Source of the DNA: Hofstenia miamia
Taxonomy: Eukaryota; Xenacoelomorpha; Acoela
Assembly: GCA_004352715.1 (NCBI GenBank)
Contig: SCFE01000004.1
Location: forward strand, 1,326,288-1,390,287
Length of the DNA: 64,000 bases
Direction: 5' to 3'
The notes beneath the pieces were generated by a model that saw nothing but the letters and a program-made list of their open reading frames with translations, made no database searches and was not told the DNA's origin. The translations under genes were made by a program, and so were the position numbers. Positions 58,285 to 64,000 of this stretch are shown in pieces. The stretch's first letter is position 1; each line of letters starts with the position of its first letter.

Positions 58285-59202
58285 TCACAAAAAATAATTT
58301 TGCACCACTCTCCCAATCATTGGTGATTCTTTTCTAGGAGCAGCATCAAATTGCAAAAAGTCTAATTGCAGGGTTTCACCTACTTCCATAATGGCTGCTT
58401 CATTACCAACACGATAACAGTAATTGGGTGCGCTGAACAAAGTGAGCACATTTTTGTTGTGACACCAACAAAACCCCGTCATTACTAACTGATGCGCTCT
58501 ACAAATAAAATCGAGGTTGTTAGTATGAACAAAGAGTTCTGATATATCAGACCCAAAATAGTAGCCTGCACCTCTCGCGGATATACCCCATCCAGAAATA
58601 GGTTCAGGATCACTCCACATTAGATCGTTAATAGGCCCTTCATGTGGAATCTCTTGAAATCTATCTAGCACTCGTATTTGATCAAGAGTGGAAATTGATG
58701 GTGATAATCCCCCATGTAAGCAGAATATTTTGTCTTCTATTGCAGCAGTAATTGGCAAATAGTCAAACACATCTGTAAAACGCCTCCAAATTTCTGCAGA
58801 ACCGTACTTGCGAATACATTCATCGTAGAATCCGTATAGCTGTGAAGTTGTTCTACATTCATGATTTCCTCTAAGAATTGTTATTCTGTTTGGATACCGA
58901 ATCTTTAACGAGAACAGCAATGCAATGCATTCAATTGAGTAATATCCCCTATCAACATAGTCTCCTAGAAATAAATAATTACTGTCCGGTATCTTCCCCC
59001 CTATTCTAAACAGTTCCAGTAAATCGTACATTTGACCATGAATATCACCACAAACTGTTACTGGACATTGAACGCGTTGCACATTGGCTTCATTAATTAG
59101 AATAGGTTTAACCGTGTCGCAGATGTGTTTTAAAGTCTCTTCACTTAAGAATTCAAACTTTGTCAAGCTTTCGATCCAACTATTCGGGTCTTTTGGAAAC
59201 AT
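58285..59202 (-). CDS. PP2A-type serine/threonine protein phosphatase catalytic subunit
   Basis: 305 residues, complete and uninterrupted; human PP2Ac is 309. The PPP-family metal and catalytic motifs are all present: GDIHG (52-56), GDYVDRG (80-86), RGNHE (111-115), LHGGLSP (162-168), WSDP (196-199), RAHQLV (235-240) and SAPNYC (257-262). The last three residues are YFL, the PP2A/PP4/PP6 C-terminus whose Leu is carboxymethylated. FDYLP, IPHEGP and FLQFDAAPR favour PP2A over PP4 or PP6. It is unusually divergent for a PP2Ac: GNHECR replaces GNHESR, YRVGN replaces YRCGN, and the TPDYFL tail is VVQNYFL. It may be a fast-evolving orthologue or a diverged duplicate. The coding region has no intron. 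An upstream 5' UTR intron is likely, which argues against a simple retrocopy. Confidence 0.95.
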   Translation of the reverse strand: MFPKDPNSWIESLTKFEFLSEETLKHICDTVKPILINEANVQRVQCPVTVCGDIHGQMYDLLELFRIGGKIPDSNYLFLGDYVDRGYYSIECIALLFSLKIRYPNRITILRGNHECRTTSQLYGFYDECIRKYGSAEIWRRFTDVFDYLPITAAIEDKIFCLHGGLSPSISTLDQIRVLDRFQEIPHEGPINDLMWSDPEPISGWGISARGAGYYFGSDISELFVHTNNLDFICRAHQLVMTGFCWCHNKNVLTLFSAPNYCYRVGNEAAIMEVGETLQLDFLQFDAAPRKESPMIGRVVQNYFL

Positions 59203-59210
59203 CTTATTGC

Positions 59211-59307
59211 CTAAAAATATTGTTAAGATGATAATAATTTGTTTGAAAGCTATTTAGAGTAGCATTAAGTGATAAAAATACTGAATTGAGTAAAGAAGTA
59301 ATTCTAC
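59211..59307 (-). other. Probable 5' UTR intron of the phosphatase gene
   Basis: On the minus strand, GCTACAG/GTAGAATT forms a donor and TATTTTTAG/GCAATAAG an acceptor, 97 nt apart, ending 8 nt before the ATG. The upstream exon would run from 59,308 outward and contains the palindrome TTGCGCAA. No in-frame upstream coding is needed, because the ORF start matches the family's usual N-terminus. Confidence 0.55.
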
Positions 59308-59863
59308 CTGTAGCGGTGAAATGTTGAGTCGACAATCAATGGCTTCATTTATTGATACACAAAGTTGCGCAACATTACTGAATTCACGTTTACTCACATA
59401 GAGGCTAGTATGCATAATCGAATGTAAATAACCATTGACAACTCGCGCTAATTCAGAATCTTTGTTTGAACTAAGATGCTCTTTAAAAATGAATGACTTG
59501 TGTTTATTACATATTTTTGAGTACCTAAGTGAAAAAGGGTTTGGTTACCTGAATTTAATGGCATGTCATAATTCTTTAATATATCATAATTTGCCTTTAA
59601 GTCTAAATTCTTAGTAAAAATTTAAAAAGGATCTCTACGCATTCAATTATTAATAGGGCGACCAAAAGTTAAAAAAGTTAAAATTAAATCACGTAACCAA
59701 AATATCAGGAAAAGCATTTCTGTGATAAAATTAGTCACATTGTAGGGCTTGATCAAAAGATATAAGATTAAAATAAAGCTAAAATTTGCTTATAAGGTTA
59801 ATAAGGGTAAAATTTCATTTATAAGTTATTTCGTTAAAATCGTGCAAATATTAATTAAGTTTT

Positions 59864-60010
59864 GCGCCAATTTCTTTGACGTCAGATCGTTCAATTGGTT
59901 CTGATTTTGATGTGACGTCGGCTTTGATGTAACATTAGCTACTTCCTTTGATTTAGCATCGTAACAATCGGATGTGATTATTCTTAATTATAATTAGGCA
60001 GCATATATAA
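59864..60010 (+). promoter_or_regulatory. Promoter-like block with CCAAT, CRE and TATA motifs
   Basis: In order: GCGCCAAT (59,864-59,871), a perfect palindromic CRE TGACGTCA (59,877-59,884), inverted CCAAT ATTGG (59,894-59,898), a half-conserved CRE TGACGTCG (59,913-59,920) and TATATAA (60,004-60,010). The ATG follows 46 bp after the TATA motif, leaving room for a start site near 60,035. The motifs are seen directly; function is inferred. Confidence 0.55.
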
Positions 60011-60055
60011 ACCGTGCGTTAAAGTTCATTAAAACCTGTTTAGTTTTTAGTTGCA

Positions 60056-60517
60056 ATGCTGAAGACTGCCGAATCGGATGCCTCCAAAGTACAGCGTATA
60101 TGCGATGTTTATTCTGAAGAATTTACGAAAACGCCTAGAAAAGATTTGTTTTGCAAACTGTGTTGCGTGACTGTTAAATTTGAAAAAAGACATTTCATTG
60201 AAAGTCATCGCAGATCTAACAAACATCAGTTGAAGTTCATTGCAACACCATCAACATCATCGCAAAGTTTCATTATTCCAAACAAGCGCGACATGACCGA
60301 ATTAGTTGTTAAATCCTTTTTGTCCGCCAACCTTCTGTTGAAGAAATTGCGTCATTCTGCGATAAAAAGGGTGTTTACTGAAATTGGTTGTCCCATTCCT
60401 AGCGAATCATTTTTCACTATAATCATTCTCAATAAATTCTTTTGTAGTTTTTCGTTAAAAGCGTACCTCGACCACATATATCATGCTACCAAATTAACAT
60501 ATTTACAGTTAGGTTAA
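60056..60517 (+). CDS. CGGBP1-like BED-type zinc-finger protein of a hAT element
   Basis: 153 residues, intact. Cys33, Cys36, His51 and His57 form a C-x2-C-x14-H-x5-H finger (LFCKLCCVTVKFEKRHF then ESHRRSNKH). It is followed by VVKSFLSANLLLKKLRHSAI and KRVFTEIGCPIP. This layout matches CGGBP1, a DNA-binding protein known to derive from a hAT transposase N-terminus: finger, then 'F..MCLEANIPLEKADHP...FL.....G.SIP'. Similarity stops at about residue 117; the last 35 residues look like read-through into the deletion junction or 3' sequence. An AATAAA begins one base after the stop (60,518-60,523). It should bind DNA but has no nuclease. Confidence 0.72.
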   Translation: MLKTAESDASKVQRICDVYSEEFTKTPRKDLFCKLCCVTVKFEKRHFIESHRRSNKHQLKFIATPSTSSQSFIIPNKRDMTELVVKSFLSANLLLKKLRHSAIKRVFTEIGCPIPSESFFTIIILNKFFCSFSLKAYLDHIYHATKLTYLQLG

Positions 60518-60586
60518 AATAAAGTTAAAATTTCTTAAGTGTTAGGTTAAAATTTCTCATTTTTAAGTTAAACTTTCGTCACCCTA

Positions 60587-62046
60587 ACTATTACCCTACA
60601 AGCATGGCAATAAAATTCTGGAGCAAGCATTGACATTTATATTTATTAACAAATTTAACTCATTTGCTTTTTTTAGTTCTGTATTTAATCTAATTTAAAC
60701 CATTTTAGTGTTAAATCTACAATATTTACACATATAAGACAATCAAAGTATTTTGAAACACTCGCAATAGTTCCCTATCCAATCACAATAGTAAAAGAAA
60801 CAGAACAGTGATCAAATTTTTATTGATTGAGAAGATACGGGTGCATTTGGTAAAAATATAACCGTACGATTTTCTGACGAGAGTGACATGCCAGTTGCGG
60901 TGAAATAGATTGACTACAATTAGCCATATAATGAGATTAACAACATTCTTGCAGGTATATGTACCTGCTAGTGTTTGTGCTGAGTGAATAATGAAGCAAA
61001 CAAAAAATCTTTAAAGGTCATTTTGACCTATTGTCGCTTTTCTAGTGTTAAACAAAAACTTTTGATTTAATCAATTATAGTCAATGTTGAAGACCTGACA
61101 TGGGAACATTCCATCATGTCCATCTTACGTAGACCACTAAAAGATTAAGGTGTGAAGAAATTTAATAATCTCCTTAGCATGTCCATCAACAAAGTCAATA
61201 CCAGTAAAAGTCTACTCAATTCTAAATATATAAGAATGCCATATTTCAAAAGTAAATTTGACTTCCTGTTATATATTTAAAGTTTAAGTTTCATGCAATG
61301 CCAATACTAAACTTGAGTAAGGAACCACAAAGTAAGAAAAAGATCAACTGTCCATTTTAGAGAATTGTCAAAAAATTTATAATTCTCCAAATGCTAACTT
61401 ATATTCTATTATTGTAGTATAGAGTGTTAAATAACAATGGCAACTAACTAAGGGAATGCCAAACTGGTTAGCCTTTCGTGAGCACTATGAAATTGAAATT
61501 GTTATAAAGAGGTGAATCCAGTAATCCTTCAGACATTTATCCATGGGATACATACTGTTTAACACACTGCTTAACAACTTCGTTACAATCAATAACATGA
61601 TCATAAACCAATTTTTATTGTTGAAATTGTATTTTAAAAAGCTCACGATCAAATAATACTGAAACTAAAATCTGGTTCTTGCCACCATGAAAATTGTCAA
61701 ATATTGGAAGCATGTTTCATTCACAACATAATAACATTCCTCTGCACAGGCCTACACTGTGAAGGGAATAACCATTTTTTATACAAGTTATACAAAAAAG
61801 CATGGAATCCTGGATTGCAGGAATTGAAAAAATGAGCAGCTGTGAGAAATGTGAAGGGTAACAAACAAAAACGCATGCATTCATTACTTGCTTTGTTAAT
61901 TGAGCGGCTGTTGTGTATATAATTACAACTATCGCGGGAATGATTGAAATGAGTTTATTCATACACAATTTCATGTCTATATCGTATTTAAACTTTTCCA
62001 AACTTTCCCAAACATTAGTTAAAGAACAACATTATATTTACCTTCT
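60587..62046. other. No gene recognised
   Basis: AT-rich, with only short chance frames. Confidence 0.5.
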
Positions 62047-62260
62047 CTGTAATGTTCCAACCACTGGTGGACCACCGGGTGGGATTTGGCCACCATGCAC
62101 CAGAGGCTAATTGATGATCCACCAGTGGCTAATTGGTGGGCGACCAGCAGCCCACTGATGACAAGCGTAGGATTTTGGCATCAGAGCACTGTCTTAAATG
62201 TAATAATAGCAAACTTTTATATTGATAATTCATATTGTGAACGCTCAAAATACGCAGCAT
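62047..62260. repeat. Palindrome-rich repeat, inverted copy
   Basis: Inverse of 46,480-46,687: shared blocks AACCACTGGTGG, GGCTAATTGATGATCCACCA, AGGATTTTGGCA and AATAGCAAACTT. One end only is recognised. Confidence 0.7.
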
Positions 62261-62579
62261 TCTGAAATGTGTCAGCTTATAAAGTCAATTATCATATTCA
62301 TTTGATAATGAAAAAAGTAAAATCACAGCACCAGGTGGTAACTGGGGCAGTTAGGTTCATTGCTTTGAGAAAAAGAAAATGTGTCGAGTCACATATGCTG
62401 AAGTATGATTAGGTCGAGACGTTTTGGTACAATTATTTTGACTTGTTTTTAACTCTGTGTAACATGTCATAAAATCATTTAATGCTGTATTAAAGTCTGC
62501 ACCTGCAGCGGCGTTGAGTCATTAGGGACCAATGAGGCCAGTTCTGTAACAGGGCAGAAATATTTATTGGTAACTGACA

Positions 62580-63205
62580 ACAGGTTGAGTTAAGCACTCG
62601 CCGTTGATAGCCGTTTAACCGGTGACCGTCAAATTTTTCAATACAAGTAAACTAAACAAATTTGTTGACAAAATTATATTCATTGTACTTTTATATATTG
62701 TAATATATTTCTTATGTTATAGTAGCCTTTTTTGTAAAAATGTTATTTGTTGTTGCAATAAAATTTAAGCTTGCCTGGCAATGTGTAAAATATCAATAAA
62801 CAAAAATAACACATGTACGTTTTTTAATTTTTTACAAAAAATTATTAATAAACTACAAATTTTTCAACATTATCGCTATTTCGAGAGTGAAAAAACATGA
62901 CCAAGTATTTAGAGAAGCGTACAATTGAAATACAACTGCATGTATTCAGTTGAAAAAATCAAACACAATATGATTTAGTTAGAGGAGAGGATTTACAATT
63001 TCGAAATCAATACGATTTAGAAATTCCTTAAAATATCGCGCGCAAATATAACGAGTTTAACTTTCAAAAGCAATTTTACTGAACAATTTTACCAAATATA
63101 AAAGATATTTTATCAATAAAACCGGAAGTAAAACGGTTTAATTAGCCGGTCGACATGTCTAATTGGTAACCGGTAACCGTTTGACCGATGAACGGTTGCA
63201 GCCCA
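62580..63205. mobile_element. Possible MITE with CCGTTGA...AACCGGT inverted ends
   Basis: The left CCGTTGATAGCCGTTTAACC and the inverted right CCGTTCATCGGTCAAACGGT are similar, and both sides are rich in ACCGGT strings. The interior is AT-rich and non-coding. The exact ends and target duplication are not resolved. Confidence 0.45.
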
Positions 63206-63718
63206 GCAAGGGCTCGACCCCACTAGAGAATCTAAAAATATATATTTAACACTCTTAATATTTGAAGAGTATACAAATTTCCATATTTAAAGTGATTAAA
63301 CTTAAATATTTCTTTTAATATATAAAGTTGCATATTGTAGTATATTTGCATCCCTAATTTGTAAATTGATATTATGTGTCGATTTAGTAATATAGCGACG
63401 TTAAGCAATGTACAATTAGTGATTGAATATTCTTTGTATTTTGATTGGTTGCTCGTACGAGGAATCCATTTTGTTTGCGTAATTTGAATTTCAGACATCG
63501 CAGTAGTTTTAAACATTTGTTCTGCTATTACTCACCGTTTGATCACAAGTGAGTGTTATTGTTATCCATTATTTGTAAATACTCAAATGTGTGATTTCTG
63601 CTTAATTTAAGTTTTGCTACCCTAGCTTCCAGTTGCTTTTCTTTTAACTANTTTGCATGTAGCTATAATAATTGCATTTTCTCTAGTCTAATATGAGCTG
63701 AGACATTAGGTATTGGAA

Positions 63719-63751
63719 ATGGTTCATCGCTTCGGCCGGAGGCCTGATTCT
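63719..63751 (+). CDS. Candidate short first coding exon
   Basis: ATG opens 11 codons (MVHRFGRRPDS) in a small GC-rich island, followed directly by GTAAGA, a consensus 5' splice site. Upstream, TTTTCTCTAG at about 63,677-63,686 could be an acceptor. The next exon would lie beyond the window, so this cannot be confirmed here. Confidence 0.2.
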
Positions 63752-64000
63752 GTAAGAAGAAGTTTGGAATTAACTTATTCTCTGAATACTGATTAACCTT
63801 GGAATGAAAATGCTCTTGTTATCTCATTAGATAGATTACACAATAACTAGTAGTTCCCTCGGTTATGTTTAATATATCTAAAGATGGAATACTTGCTGAG
63901 TGTTGCACGTGCTTCTACCACAAGACAAGCATTCTACAATATTAATTAAGAAACTGCTATGAAGTCTAAGCACAATATCTATCTAGAATAGACGGAGGGA

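Larger units (their letters stand above)
59654..60586 (+). mobile_element. Short hAT element carrying its own promoter and a zinc-finger ORF
   Basis: Ends: TAGGGCGACCAAAAGTTAAA on the left and, inverted, TAGGGTGACGAAAGTTTAAC on the right. The flanking 8-mers ATTATTAA and ACTATTAC agree in 6 of 8 positions. TAGGGTGACC-type termini and 8-bp target duplications are known for hAT elements. It is 933 bp long, with a promoter-like block, one 153-codon ORF and no transposase core. It lies about 350 bp upstream of the phosphatase 5' exon, in divergent orientation. Confidence 0.75.

Noticed and set aside
61717-62001. 94-codon minus-strand frame
   Set aside because: Cys/Ile-rich chance frame with no splice signals or known motifs.

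Overview
This is an AT-rich eukaryotic (almost certainly invertebrate animal) window, dominated by transposable elements in every state of decay. The evidence is: spliced-looking genes on a background of AT-rich DNA, long (TA)n arrays, and the mix of element classes (Tx1/L1-like and RTE/CR1-like LINEs, Ty3/gypsy LTR elements, mariner, pogo, hAT and piggyBac-like DNA elements). The species cannot be named from the sequence. I see no bacterial genes, CRISPR, operons or prophage.

Layout. 1-2.7 kb: a tRNA-like gene on the minus strand, then sequence I cannot assign. 2.7-9.1 kb: a nearly full-length Tx1/L1-type LINE (ORF1, ORF2, 3' UTR, poly-A), preceded by a 668-bp copy of its own 5' end that stops at a single N. 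9.1-13.6 kb: mostly unassigned, with one hairpin, one dispersed repeat and one isolated candidate exon. 13.6-16.8 kb: two dead RTE/CR1-like LINE remnants arranged head to head. 20.06-20.72 kb: an exon of a probable secreted O-fucosyltransferase-like gene. 20.9-21.7 kb: an internally deleted pogo-type element. 22.2-30.3 kb: two dead mariners (1.26 and 1.25 kb), a third mariner end, a 212-bp MITE and many gapped (TA)n arrays. 31.5-33.7 kb: a piggyBac-like non-autonomous element with a TTAA target duplication that splits an older repeat. 33.9-39.9 kb: a 5'-truncated Ty3/gypsy element with a 3-kb reading region of unknown function in the position of env. 40.7-44.9 kb: a mariner end, two copies of a CCGGCC-rich hAT-type MITE, and a hAT transposase remnant into which one of those copies has inserted. 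45.9-46.7 kb: a palindrome-rich repeat. 47.9-54.0 kb: a second gypsy element with both LTRs, a nested LINE fragment and a perfect fold-back at one LTR. 58.3-59.3 kb: a complete PP2A-type phosphatase gene with a probable 5' UTR intron. 59.65-60.59 kb: a short hAT element that keeps its own promoter and an intact 153-residue CGGBP1-like zinc-finger ORF. 62-63.2 kb: further MITEs.

Only three loci look like host genes: the PP2A-like phosphatase (firm), the fucosyltransferase-like exon (moderate) and isolated exon candidates (weak). The most interesting non-host items are the short hAT element carrying a promoter and an intact DNA-binding-only ORF next to the phosphatase gene, the pogo element reduced to its two terminal domains, the unknown ORF behind gypsy pol, and the dated nesting of hAT-in-hAT and piggyBac-in-repeat. 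Several duplications and one perfect inverted repeat end exactly at runs of N, and are more likely assembly artefacts than biology.
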